Below are positions 17,057-25,230 of a DNA stretch of 64,000 nt, in pieces (position 1 is the first letter of the stretch; every line of letters begins with the position of its first letter). Under the pieces are notes generated by a model. That model worked only from the letters and a program-made list of their open reading frames with translations, ran no database searches and had not been told where the DNA came from. Source of the DNA: Avibacterium volantium_A. GTDB lineage: Bacteria; Pseudomonadota; Gammaproteobacteria; Enterobacterales; Pasteurellaceae. Made by a program: the position numbers and the translations under genes. Location: contig NZ_JBMMGT010000007.1 of NCBI RefSeq assembly GCF_049366555.1, forward strand, positions 1 to 64,000, read 5' to 3'.

Positions 17057-17404
17057 ATGATTACAGTTTATGGCATTAAAAATTGCGATACGGTGAAAAA
17101 AGCGTTGAAATGGTTGGCGGATAATGGCATTGAACATCGTTTGCACGATTATCGTGTAGATGGTTTGGATAAGACTTGGTTGGAAAAAGCAGAAAGCCAA
17201 TTTGGGTGGGAAAATTTAGTCAATAAACGCAGTACGACTTGGCGTAATTTAACTGATGAAGTGAAAAAAAATCTGTCAAAAAGCACCGCACTTGAAGTGT
17301 TATTTGAGCAGCCAACGTTGATTAAACGCCCGATTATTTTACAAGATGATATTGCATTAATCGGCTTTGATGCCACGACATACGATCAAGCTTTTGGTAA
17401 GTAA
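17057..17404 (+). CDS. yffB: ArsC/Spx-family reductase-like protein YffB
   Basis: Small thioredoxin-fold protein of the ArsC/Spx superfamily. The N-terminal ITVYGIKNCDTVKKALKWL carries the single active-site Cys of the family (GIKNCDTV), and KRPIIL near residue 91 is the cis-proline block. It is 115 residues, the usual size. Its biochemical role is not established, but the gene sits directly before dapE (13 nt) as in Escherichia coli, so the two are probably co-transcribed. A USS at about 17282-17290 encodes STALEV. Confidence 0.88.
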   Translation: MITVYGIKNCDTVKKALKWLADNGIEHRLHDYRVDGLDKTWLEKAESQFGWENLVNKRSTTWRNLTDEVKKNLSKSTALEVLFEQPTLIKRPIILQDDIALIGFDATTYDQAFGK

Positions 17405-17417
17405 GAAAGGTTAAGCA

Positions 17418-18560
17418 ATGAAAGAAACAATCGTTACCTTAGCGCAACAGCTGATCCAACGTCCTTCGATTAGCCCTGATGATCAAGGTTGTCAAAAACT
17501 GATTGCTGATCGTTTAGAAAAACTCGGTTTTCAAATTGAATGGTTGCCTTTTAATGATACGTTAAATTTATGGGCGAAACACGGCTCAATAGACCCCGTG
17601 GTAGCTTTTGCTGGGCATACTGATGTTGTGCCAGTGGGCGATGAGAGCCAATGGCAATATCCTCCGTTTTCAGCCCAGATTGTCGATGATATGTTGTATG
17701 GCCGTGGTGCGGCGGATATGAAAGGCTCGTTGGCAGCAATGGTTGTGGCGACAGAAAATTATGTGAAAGCTAACCCAAATCACGCAGGGACGATTGCCTT
17801 ACTCATTACTTCCGATGAAGAAGCTGCGGCAAAAGATGGCACAGTGCGGGTGGTGGAAACCCTAATGGCACGGGGTGAGCCGATTGATTATTGTTTGGTT
17901 GGCGAGCCTTCAAGTGCTGAAAAATTAGGTGATGTCGTGAAAAATGGTCGCCGTGGTTCCATTACCGGCAATCTGTATATTCAAGGCGTGCAAGGCCACG
18001 TTGCTTACCCGCATTTAGCGGATAATCCTGTTCATAAATCCGTTGATTTCCTAAAAGAATTAACCACTTACCAATGGGATCAGGGCAATGAATTCTTCCC
18101 GCCAACCAGTTTGCAGATTGCTAATATTCAAGCTGGCACAGGCAGTAATAATGTAATCCCAGGGGAGCTTTATGTGCAGTTTAATTTGCGTTATTGCACC
18201 GAAGTAACAGACGAGCTAATCAAGCAAACCGTAGAACAAATGCTGAAAAAACATCAGCTTGATTATCGCATTGAATGGAATTTATCGGGCAAGCCATTTT
18301 TAACAAAACCGGGTAAGCTGGTGAATGCCGTGGTGGATAGTCTTGAAAAAATTGCCAAAATTACCCCCGCACTTGAAACGGGTGGTGGCACGTCAGACGG
18401 ACGTTTTATTGCCTTAATGGGCGCAGAAGTGGTGGAACTTGGGCCGTTAAATGCCACAATCCATAAAGTCAATGAGTGTGTAAGTTGCCAAGATCTGGCT
18501 ACGCTAGGTGAAGTGTATCAGCAAATGCTCGTGAATTTATTAGATAAGGACACCGAATGA
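17418..18560 (+). CDS. dapE: Succinyl-diaminopimelate desuccinylase
   Basis: Di-zinc M20-family amidase of the lysine/diaminopimelate pathway. Metal ligands and catalytic residues are visible: His in FAGHTDVVPVGD, Asp in GRGAADMKGS, the catalytic Glu pair in TSDEEAAA, Glu in VGEPSSAEKLGD and His in NATIHKVNECV. The 380 residues are close to the usual 375-380. It follows yffB by 13 nt and overlaps the next gene by 4 nt, so it is translationally coupled to the M15 peptidase. DAP feeds both lysine and peptidoglycan synthesis, which fits the peptidase neighbour. Confidence 0.98.
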   Translation: MKETIVTLAQQLIQRPSISPDDQGCQKLIADRLEKLGFQIEWLPFNDTLNLWAKHGSIDPVVAFAGHTDVVPVGDESQWQYPPFSAQIVDDMLYGRGAADMKGSLAAMVVATENYVKANPNHAGTIALLITSDEEAAAKDGTVRVVETLMARGEPIDYCLVGEPSSAEKLGDVVKNGRRGSITGNLYIQGVQGHVAYPHLADNPVHKSVDFLKELTTYQWDQGNEFFPPTSLQIANIQAGTGSNNVIPGELYVQFNLRYCTEVTDELIKQTVEQMLKKHQLDYRIEWNLSGKPFLTKPGKLVNAVVDSLEKIAKITPALETGGGTSDGRFIALMGAEVVELGPLNATIHKVNECVSCQDLATLGEVYQQMLVNLLDKDTE

Positions 18561-19243
18561 AAAGCCCATTTAACGCAGCGACACTGACGGGAAAATCCCG
18601 TGAGCATTTAGTGGCGTTGCCTTGCCCTTTTTCTCATCAGCATTTTCTTGAAGCCAATGCGTTAAAAGCGTTTCAAGGCTTGCAACAAAGTGCGGTGAAA
18701 AATGGCTTTAATTTACAGCCTGCGAGTAGCTTTCGTGATTTCCAACGTCAGCAAATGATCTGGAATGATAAATTTGCTGGCAAGCGTAAAGTGCATAATG
18801 ATGAAGGACAAGCGCTTGATTTATCCTGTTGTTCTGATTGGGAAAAATGCCAAGCCATTTTACGTTGGTCAGCCTTACCGGGGGGCAGCCGTCATCATTG
18901 GGGAACGGAAGTGGATATTTTTGATCCTGATTTATTGCCCACAGATCAAAAATTACAACTTGAGCCTTGGGAATATACGCAAGGCGGTTATTTTGCTGAA
19001 CTCAGCGCGTGGCTGCAAGAAAATGTGGCGAAATTTGATTTTGCCTTTCCTTTTTCGCAAATGCCAGCGAGAGTAGAGATTGGTTATGAGCCTTGGCATA
19101 TCAGCTATTTGCCAATGGCAGAGCAGGCTCGCACGTATTTCAACCCTGAGATTTTAGTGCAATCTTGGCAAGACCAAGAAGTGGCTGGCAAGGCAACATT
19201 AATCAAGCAATTACCTGAAATTTTCGAGCGATTTTTTATCTAA
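18557..19243 (+). CDS. M15 family D,D-carboxypeptidase-like metallopeptidase
   Basis: VanY-type (M15B) zinc peptidase predicted to cleave peptidoglycan stem peptides. Key motifs are SSFRDFQRQQMIWNDKF near residue 56, then GSRHHWGTEVDIFD (the HxxxxxxD zinc motif) and EPWHISYLP (the EPWH motif with catalytic Glu and third zinc His). No clear signal peptide is visible, which is odd for a cell-wall enzyme: the N terminus MKSPFNAATLTGKSREHLV is polar. The start overlaps the dapE stop by ATGA. The exact substrate is an inference. Confidence 0.85.
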   Translation: MKSPFNAATLTGKSREHLVALPCPFSHQHFLEANALKAFQGLQQSAVKNGFNLQPASSFRDFQRQQMIWNDKFAGKRKVHNDEGQALDLSCCSDWEKCQAILRWSALPGGSRHHWGTEVDIFDPDLLPTDQKLQLEPWEYTQGGYFAELSAWLQENVAKFDFAFPFSQMPARVEIGYEPWHISYLPMAEQARTYFNPEILVQSWQDQEVAGKATLIKQLPEIFERFFI

Positions 19244-19269
19244 TTTTTTATTTAATAAGGAAAACTAAA

Positions 19270-19677
19270 ATGAATGAAAAACATTTTTTCCCACAGGGGA
19301 TCTCGTCCTTTTTGCAGTGGATTTTGAATGTTTCCTTACTCATTCTCGCCTTAATTTTGGTGGTCTTTCTGGCGAAAGAAACCTATGCTTTAGCCCTTGT
19401 CTTATTTGAGCAATCAAAAGAAGCTTCTTATTTGTTGGTGGAAAAAATTGTGGTGTATTTCCTTTATTTTGAGTTTTTAGCCTTGATTGTGAAATACTTC
19501 AAAACCGATTATCACTTTCCATTGCGTTATTTTTTATATATCGGGATCACCGCAATGGTGCGCTTAATCATTGTGGATCATTCTAGCCCAGTAAATACTT
19601 TGCTCTTTTCTGGATCGATTTTGCTAATGGTGATTGCGCTATTCTTGGTTAGCTCAGATCGCCTGAAGAAAAGTTAG
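19270..19677 (+). CDS. psiE: Phosphate-starvation-inducible membrane protein PsiE
   Basis: Small inner-membrane protein with four hydrophobic segments. The central blocks VVYFLYFEFLALIVKYF and HFPLRYFLYIGITAMVRLII match PsiE very closely, and the 135-residue length equals that of Escherichia coli PsiE. Expression of the family is tied to phosphate and carbon starvation in enterics; its function is unknown. It lies 26 nt after the M15 peptidase with an AATAAGGAAAA ribosome site, so it may be the last gene of the yffB-dapE unit. I did not see a convincing Pho box. Confidence 0.92.
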   Translation: MNEKHFFPQGISSFLQWILNVSLLILALILVVFLAKETYALALVLFEQSKEASYLLVEKIVVYFLYFEFLALIVKYFKTDYHFPLRYFLYIGITAMVRLIIVDHSSPVNTLLFSGSILLMVIALFLVSSDRLKKS

Positions 19678-19792
19678 CCGATTTTTCACAGGTTTTGTGA
19701 ACAAGGTCAAAGTTTTCAACAAAGATCAGAAAAATTACATTTTTTTTTGTAAAAAACTGGCGTATTCTTAGCAAAATTTTATGCGAGGAAAA

Positions 19793-20425
19793 ATGATGTC
19801 CGACTTACAGCAGTTTACCCAACAGGATATTGAAATTATCAAGGAAGAACCGCTTTATAACGGTTTTTTTAATTTAAAGAAAGTTTATTTTAAACATAAG
19901 CTGTTTGCTGGCGGTGAAAGCGGTGTAGTAACCCGTGAATTGCTGGTGAAAGGCGCAGCTTCTGTGGTGGTGGCTTATGATCCTGATGCCGACAGCGTGG
20001 TGATGGTAGAACAGGTGCGCATCGGTGCTTATAACCCACAGCTCAGCCAATCCCCTTGGTTGTTAGAACTGATCGCAGGTATGGTGGAAGAAGGCGAGCA
20101 GCCCGATGAAGTGGCGCAGCGTGAAAGCCAAGAGGAAGCAGGTGTGCAAGTAGAACATTTGCGTGAAGTGATGAGCTTTTGGGATAGCCCTGGGGGCATT
20201 GTGGAACGCATTCATTTATTTGTCGGTAAAGTAGATAGCCAAAAAGCACAGGGTATTCACGGCTTGGCCGATGAAAATGAAGACATTCGCGTTCACGTTA
20301 TCCCGCGTCAAACTGCTTACGAATGGGTTTGCAATGGCAAGATTGATAATGGCTTAGCGGTAACAGGTTTGCTGTGGCTACAATTAAATTACCTTTCTTT
20401 ACAAAAAGAATGGTCAAAAATGTGA
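19793..20425 (+). CDS. nudF: ADP-ribose pyrophosphatase
   Basis: Nudix hydrolase that splits ADP-ribose to AMP and ribose-5-phosphate. The Nudix box is complete: GMVEEGEQPDEVAQRESQEE then AGV, with the REXXEE glutamates. The C-terminal IHGLADENEDIRVHV matches the NudF family. A GAGG site lies 4 nt before the first and 7 nt before the second of two tandem ATGs (19793, 19796); an earlier ATG at 19781 overlaps the ribosome site and is unlikely. It precedes cpdA, as in Escherichia coli, where yqiB lies between them; that gene is absent here. Confidence 0.95.
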   Translation: MMSDLQQFTQQDIEIIKEEPLYNGFFNLKKVYFKHKLFAGGESGVVTRELLVKGAASVVVAYDPDADSVVMVEQVRIGAYNPQLSQSPWLLELIAGMVEEGEQPDEVAQRESQEEAGVQVEHLREVMSFWDSPGGIVERIHLFVGKVDSQKAQGIHGLADENEDIRVHVIPRQTAYEWVCNGKIDNGLAVTGLLWLQLNYLSLQKEWSKM

Positions 20426-20566
20426 ACTGGATCGAATTTTTAATAGAAAATTTGGCGTAAACTTTGATCCCGCTAGCATTTTTTAGATTTACCTAATGCA
20501 ATTTTTTTTCAAATTCGTAACGTATAACAAAAATTAATAATAAATATAACAGGAGGAGAGCGTACT

Positions 20567-21397
20567 TTGGTCAATACTTATACATATCCAACGGACAATG
20601 ACGTTGTACGTTTGGTGCAGATTACAGATCCTCATTTGTTTAAGGACGAAAACGGTGAATTGCTTGGTATCAACACCCAAGCCAGCTTCAACCAAGTTTT
20701 AAGTGAAATTAAACAAAGTGATTTTGATTATGAGTTGGTTCTTGCCACAGGGGACTTGGTGCAAGACAGTAGCAGTGAAGGGTATTTACGTTTTTGCGAA
20801 ACAGTGCAGTGCTTAGAGAAAATGGTGTTTTGGATCCCCGGAAATCACGATTTTCAACCTAAGATGTTTGATATTCTTAATCATAATAACGGCAACATTA
20901 ATCCGCTTAAACATCTTTTAATTGGTGAACACTGGCAGATTTTAATGCTTGATAGCCAAGTTTTTGGCGTGCCTCACGGACAGCTCGGACAATATCAGAT
21001 TGATTGGCTGTTATCTAAACTGAAAGATTATCCTGAGCGCTATTCTTTGGTGGTGTTGCATCACCATATCTTATCTACGAACTCTGCTTGGCTAGATCAG
21101 CATAATTTACGCAATGCATTAGATTTAGCCTATGCCTTATCACCATTTAACAATGTGAAAGGCATTTTATATGGACATATCCACCAAGCTGTGGATAGCG
21201 AATGGAAGGGCTACAAAGTGATGGCAACGCCGTCCACCTGCATTCAATTTAAACCTGATAGCAACAGCTTTGCCTTGGACACATTACAACCTGGTTGGCG
21301 TGAAATTGAGCTTTACAATGATGGACGCATTGAAACCCGAGTGAAACGTATCCAGCAAGCTACATTTCTACCGAATATGCTCGGGGAGGGCTATTAG
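20567..21397 (+). CDS. cpdA: 3',5'-cyclic-AMP phosphodiesterase CpdA (TTG start)
   Basis: Metallophosphoesterase that hydrolyses cAMP and so tunes CRP-dependent genes. Metal-binding motifs in order are ITDPHLF (DxH), ATGDLVQDSS (GD), PGNHDFQP (GNHD), VLHHHIL and GHIHQ. QILMLDSQVFGVPHGQLG and ATPSTCIQFKP match CpdA closely. The 276 residues are typical. Initiation appears to use TTG at 20567: the frame holds no ATG before the conserved domain, while a very strong AGGAGGAG lies about 8 nt upstream. The pairing of a rare start with a near-perfect Shine-Dalgarno may set expression. Confidence 0.96.
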   Translation: MVNTYTYPTDNDVVRLVQITDPHLFKDENGELLGINTQASFNQVLSEIKQSDFDYELVLATGDLVQDSSSEGYLRFCETVQCLEKMVFWIPGNHDFQPKMFDILNHNNGNINPLKHLLIGEHWQILMLDSQVFGVPHGQLGQYQIDWLLSKLKDYPERYSLVVLHHHILSTNSAWLDQHNLRNALDLAYALSPFNNVKGILYGHIHQAVDSEWKGYKVMATPSTCIQFKPDSNSFALDTLQPGWREIELYNDGRIETRVKRIQQATFLPNMLGEGY

Positions 21398-21418
21398 CTG
21401 AGGAAAGAGCAAATAATT

Positions 21419-21446
21419 AAGTGCGGTGATTTTTCACCGCATTTTT
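21419..21446. terminator. USS-containing terminator after cpdA
   Basis: TGCGGTGA (21422-21429) pairs with TCACCGCA (21434-21441), followed by five T. The 5' arm includes a complete USS core (21419-21427). It lies between the convergent cpdA and ubiF. Confidence 0.75.
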
Positions 21447-21468
21447 ATAGTTACTTGCTCCTTACTTA

Positions 21469-22641
21469 CTATAACCCCAACGCATACTTCAATGCCTGTT
21501 TTTTCAATGGTGTCGCTTTGGAGGCTAAGAAAAGGGCGGCATTGCGGGCGATTTTGAGTGGCAACAATTCTGTTTTAAAGCCTTTGTAGAATAAATCCAT
21601 CGCCGATTGCATTAGTAAATTGTCTTTTTGGCGCAAGGCTTGGTATTTTTTTAGCACCTCATCAGAAGCAAAATCTTGCTGATTTTGCACCGCACTTTCC
21701 ATCACTTGTAACAGCGCTTTCACATCTTTAAAGCCTAAATTTACCCCTTGCCCAGCCAATGGATTAATCGTGTGAGCGGCATCGCCCACTAGCACAATGC
21801 CTTGATGATAATATTGCTGAGCGTGGCGGCGGGTGAGGGCAAAACTGCCTGCTTTTTGCACCTTAACTTGACCTAATCTTGCAGGGAAAGATTGCTCAAT
21901 AGTGTGGGCTAATTTTTCTTTGGATAATTGTTTCAGTTGAGTGATTTTTTCTGCGCTGTCATACCACACAAGGCAAGCCTGTTGCCCTTCAAGGGGTAAA
22001 AAAGCTCTTGGGCCAGAAGGGAAAAATTGCTGCCAAGTGATGTCTTGTTGTGGTAATTCGGTGTCCACCAAAATTAATAAACAATCTTGGCGATATTGCC
22101 AGCCCGTTACGCCAATGCCGGCAATTTGGCGCAGTTGCGAATTTGCACCGTCTGCGGCAATCACTAAAGGGGCGGAATATTGTTCACCATTGGTTAAAAA
22201 AATCTGCCAATTTTCACCGCACTTTTCAGCCCGTTCCACTTTAGCCTGCAAGCTACTTTGCACGTTTTCAAGCTGGGAAAAGGCTTGCCATAAGCCAAGT
22301 TGAATCACGTTGTTTTCCACCATATAACCCAGTTCGGAATGATCTAATTCTTCGCAATGAAAATAAGTGGAAAAGCCGTCAATTTCCCAAGTTTCTAAGG
22401 CGCGATAGGGGCAAATGCGCATTTGTTCGATATATTTCCAACTTTGTAATTGTTGCAGTAATTGGACAGAAGCAAGGCTAATGGCGGAAATGCGCAAATC
22501 ATAAGGGGAATTTTCCTGAAAAGTGGGTAATGGCGCGCCTTCAATCACTTGCACGTTTAGCCCTAATTGCCCCAACCCTACGGCACAAGCCGCACCAACC
22601 ATTCCGCCGCCAACAATAATTACATCGCGTTGCGTATTCAT
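21469..22641 (-). CDS. ubiF: 3-demethoxyubiquinol 3-hydroxylase (UbiF)
   Basis: FAD-dependent monooxygenase of aerobic ubiquinone synthesis. The dinucleotide motif VIIVGGGMVGAACAVGL starts at residue 8. DLRISAISLASVQLL, PYRALETWEI, LGYMVENNVIQ and the second FAD motif LVGDAAHTINPLAGQGVNLG follow, and the C terminus KKQALKYALGL is nearly identical to that of Escherichia coli UbiF. The 390-residue length is normal. It is divergent from miaB, again as in Escherichia coli, which supports UbiF over the paralogues UbiH and UbiI. An in-frame USS encodes SAVQN in a variable helix. Confidence 0.92.
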   Translation of the reverse strand: MNTQRDVIIVGGGMVGAACAVGLGQLGLNVQVIEGAPLPTFQENSPYDLRISAISLASVQLLQQLQSWKYIEQMRICPYRALETWEIDGFSTYFHCEELDHSELGYMVENNVIQLGLWQAFSQLENVQSSLQAKVERAEKCGENWQIFLTNGEQYSAPLVIAADGANSQLRQIAGIGVTGWQYRQDCLLILVDTELPQQDITWQQFFPSGPRAFLPLEGQQACLVWYDSAEKITQLKQLSKEKLAHTIEQSFPARLGQVKVQKAGSFALTRRHAQQYYHQGIVLVGDAAHTINPLAGQGVNLGFKDVKALLQVMESAVQNQQDFASDEVLKKYQALRQKDNLLMQSAMDLFYKGFKTELLPLKIARNAALFLASKATPLKKQALKYALGL

Positions 22642-22663
22642 TTTTGCCTCTTTTTTATCCGAA

Positions 22664-22702
22664 AAGTGCGGTGATTTTTTTGCTAATTTTTATACCGCAC
22701 TT
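22664..22702. repeat. Inverted USS pair in the ubiF-miaB intergenic region
   Basis: AAGTGCGGT at 22664-22672 and ACCGCACTT at 22694-22702 can form a 9-10 bp stem with a 21-nt loop. It lies between divergent start codons, so it is not a simple end-of-gene terminator. It could be a ubiF leader hairpin. Confidence 0.6.
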
Positions 22703-22837
22703 GCATTTTTCACTGCCTGTTAGTTTACCTTTTATGAGTAAAATTCAAAAGAAAAGATTATTTTAACTAGCCACCACCAGCACAAGTCGGTAAAATAGCC
22801 AGTCGATTTTTACAGGTTAAACGATTTAAAGCAAATT

Positions 22838-24262
22838 ATGACGCAAAAATTACATATTAAAACGTGGGGCTGCCAAATGAACGAGTATGACAGCTCAAAA
22901 ATGGCAGATTTATTAAACAGCACACACGGCTTGGAATTAACGGATATTCCAGAAGAAGCGGACGTGTTGTTGTTGAACACTTGCTCTATTCGTGAAAAAG
23001 CGCAAGAAAAAGTGTTCCATCAATTAGGGCGTTGGAAAGAATTAAAGAAAACCAATCCCAGTTTAGTGATCGGTGTGGGCGGTTGTGTGGCATCACAAGA
23101 GGGTGAGCATATTCGTAGCCGTGCGCCTTATGTGGATATTGTTTTCGGGCCACAAACCTTACACCGCTTGCCTGAAATGATTAACCAAATCCGTGGCGGT
23201 AAAAGTTCTGTGGTGGACGTGAGTTTCCCTGAAATTGAGAAATTTGACCGCCTGCCAGAACCGCGCGCTGAAGGCCCAACGGCGTTCGTATCAATTATGG
23301 AAGGCTGTAATAAATATTGTACTTTCTGCGTAGTGCCTTACACTCGTGGCGAAGAAGTGAGCCGTCCCCTTGATGACGTGCTATTTGAAATCGCACAGCT
23401 GGCAGAACAAGGCGTGCGTGAAGTGAATTTATTAGGGCAAAACGTGAATGCTTATCGCGGCCCAACGCACGATGGTGGCATTTGTTCTTTCTCTGAATTA
23501 TTGCGTTTAGTAGCGGCGATTGATGGCATTGATCGCGTGCGTTTCACCACGAGCCATCCAATTGAATTTACTGACGATATTATTGATGTGTATGCGGACA
23601 CACCAGAATTAGTCAGTTTCTTACACTTGCCAGTGCAAAGTGGCTCGGATCGTATTTTGAATTTAATGAAGCGCGGCCATACAGCGTTGGAATATAAATC
23701 CATTATTCGCAAATTACGCAAAGTGCGCCCTGATATTCAAATCAGCTCTGATTTTATCGTTGGCTTCCCAGGGGAAACGGATCAAGATTTTGAAGATACG
23801 ATGAACCTGATCGCACAAGTGAATTTCGATATGAGCTTTAGCTTCATCTATTCTGCTCGTCCGGGAACGCCAGCGGCAGATATTCCTGATGATGTGAGCG
23901 AAGATGAGAAAAAACAGCGTTTATATGTGCTACAACAACGCATTAACAACCAAGCGGCACAATTTAGTCGCGCAATGCTTGGCACAGAACAGCGCGTGTT
24001 AGTGGAAGGTCCATCGAAAAAAGATTTAATGGAACTCACCGGCCGCACGGAAACCAACCGTATCGTAAACTTTGTGGGAACGCCAGATATGATCGGCAAA
24101 TTTGTGGATATTAAAATTACCGATGTGTTCACTAACTCATTGCGCGGTGATGTGGTACGCACCGAAGATCAAATGGGCTTACGCGTGGTGCAATCACCAC
24201 AAGCAGTGATTAACCGCACGCGCAAAGAAGATGAACTCGGCGTGGGGCATTATCAAGGTTAG
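22838..24262 (+). CDS. miaB: tRNA-2-methylthio-N6-dimethylallyladenosine synthase
   Basis: Radical-SAM methylthiotransferase that converts i6A37 to ms2i6A37 in tRNAs reading UNN codons. The N-terminal domain holds the three auxiliary-cluster cysteines (GCQMNEYDSS, NTCSIREKA, GGCVASQEG). The radical-SAM motif EGCNKYCTFCVVPYTRG lies near residue 154-170. A C-terminal TRAM domain follows (LVEGPSKKDLMELTGRTETNR). The 474 residues match the Escherichia coli enzyme. It is divergent from ubiF and ends at a strong terminator. Confidence 0.98.
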   Translation: MTQKLHIKTWGCQMNEYDSSKMADLLNSTHGLELTDIPEEADVLLLNTCSIREKAQEKVFHQLGRWKELKKTNPSLVIGVGGCVASQEGEHIRSRAPYVDIVFGPQTLHRLPEMINQIRGGKSSVVDVSFPEIEKFDRLPEPRAEGPTAFVSIMEGCNKYCTFCVVPYTRGEEVSRPLDDVLFEIAQLAEQGVREVNLLGQNVNAYRGPTHDGGICSFSELLRLVAAIDGIDRVRFTTSHPIEFTDDIIDVYADTPELVSFLHLPVQSGSDRILNLMKRGHTALEYKSIIRKLRKVRPDIQISSDFIVGFPGETDQDFEDTMNLIAQVNFDMSFSFIYSARPGTPAADIPDDVSEDEKKQRLYVLQQRINNQAAQFSRAMLGTEQRVLVEGPSKKDLMELTGRTETNRIVNFVGTPDMIGKFVDIKITDVFTNSLRGDVVRTEDQMGLRVVQSPQAVINRTRKEDELGVGHYQG

Positions 24263-24315
24263 CTAAATTAAAATGTGGTGGTGCGATCACATTATCTTTT
24301 AGTACCTATTAAAAT

Positions 24316-24346
24316 AAAAAAGCTGATTGTAATAATCAGCTTTTTT
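24316..24346. terminator. Terminator after miaB
   Basis: GCTGATT (24322-24328) and AATCAGC (24334-24340) form a stem extended by A and T tracts. It is bidirectional and lies between convergent miaB and sapF; the sap operon therefore ends at sapF. Confidence 0.85.
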
Positions 24347-24420
24347 ATGTATTAATTATAGAAACCTCACTTTAAATGATAAAACTTTGCAAAAAACCAC
24401 CGCACTTTATTTTATAAGGG

Positions 24421-25221
24421 TTATCTGATTTGCCAAGATTCATCTGTTAGTAGTCGGCCAAAATGGCTTTCAACTAAACGTTTGGTAATATCATTTTGTG
24501 GGTGAGTGAAGACATCACGGGTTGTGCCGTATTCGATCATTTTGCCTTCGTCCATCACCAACACATCATCAGAAATATGCTTAATAATGCCCAAATGTTG
24601 CCCAACATAAATATAAGAAATGCCCAGTTTTTCTTGAATTTCAAGCATTAAATTCATCAATTGGGTTTTTACTGTGGCATCGAGTGCCCCCAGTGCATCA
24701 TCGGTGATGATGATTTCAGGCTCAAGGATTAAGGCACGAGCCAGGGCAACACGCTGTTTTTGGCTCACTGACATTGTGTTGATTTTTATGCTGGCGTGAT
24801 CGGGATAAAGCCCTACGAGCTTGAGAGTAGCAAAGATTTTTTCATCACGCTCTTCTTCGGTTAAATCTGTGGCAAGACGCAATGGGGTATCCAAAATTTG
24901 CCCGACATTGAGTTTGGGGTTGAAGGAGCTATTCGGATCTTGGAAAACCATTCGAATATGCTGCGAACGGTAGTGATAATCGCCAAACTGTAAGGGATTA
25001 TTTTTAAACAAAATTTCCCCCGCACTTGGTGCGATAATCCCCACGATCATTTTTACTAAAGTGGATTTTCCCGAACCATTTTTGCCAATAATCGCTAAGG
25101 TTTTCTTACGCTCTAACTGGAAGCTGACATTTTCCACGGCAACGAACTGGCTAGATGAAAAAATGCCGACATTATCATCAAAGGATTTGGATAAATTTTC
25201 AATTTTTAATAAGGCACTCAT
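24421..25221 (-). CDS. sapF: Peptide ABC transporter ATPase SapF
   Basis: One of two ATPases of the Sap importer, which is linked to antimicrobial-peptide resistance, haem and potassium handling in Pasteurellaceae and enterics. Walker A is IIGKNGSGKST near residue 40. The signature loop reads SVSQKQR instead of LSGGQ. Walker B is EIIITDDALGALD, so the usual catalytic Glu after the Walker B Asp is itself Asp (codon 24697-24699). The H-loop His is kept (YVGQHLG). The 266 residues are typical. It is the last gene of sapABCDF, 9 nt after sapD; no sapZ follows. Confidence 0.93.
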   Translation of the reverse strand: MSALLKIENLSKSFDDNVGIFSSSQFVAVENVSFQLERKKTLAIIGKNGSGKSTLVKMIVGIIAPSAGEILFKNNPLQFGDYHYRSQHIRMVFQDPNSSFNPKLNVGQILDTPLRLATDLTEEERDEKIFATLKLVGLYPDHASIKINTMSVSQKQRVALARALILEPEIIITDDALGALDATVKTQLMNLMLEIQEKLGISYIYVGQHLGIIKHISDDVLVMDEGKMIEYGTTRDVFTHPQNDITKRLVESHFGRLLTDESWQIR

Positions 25222-25230
25222 TCGCTTTTC

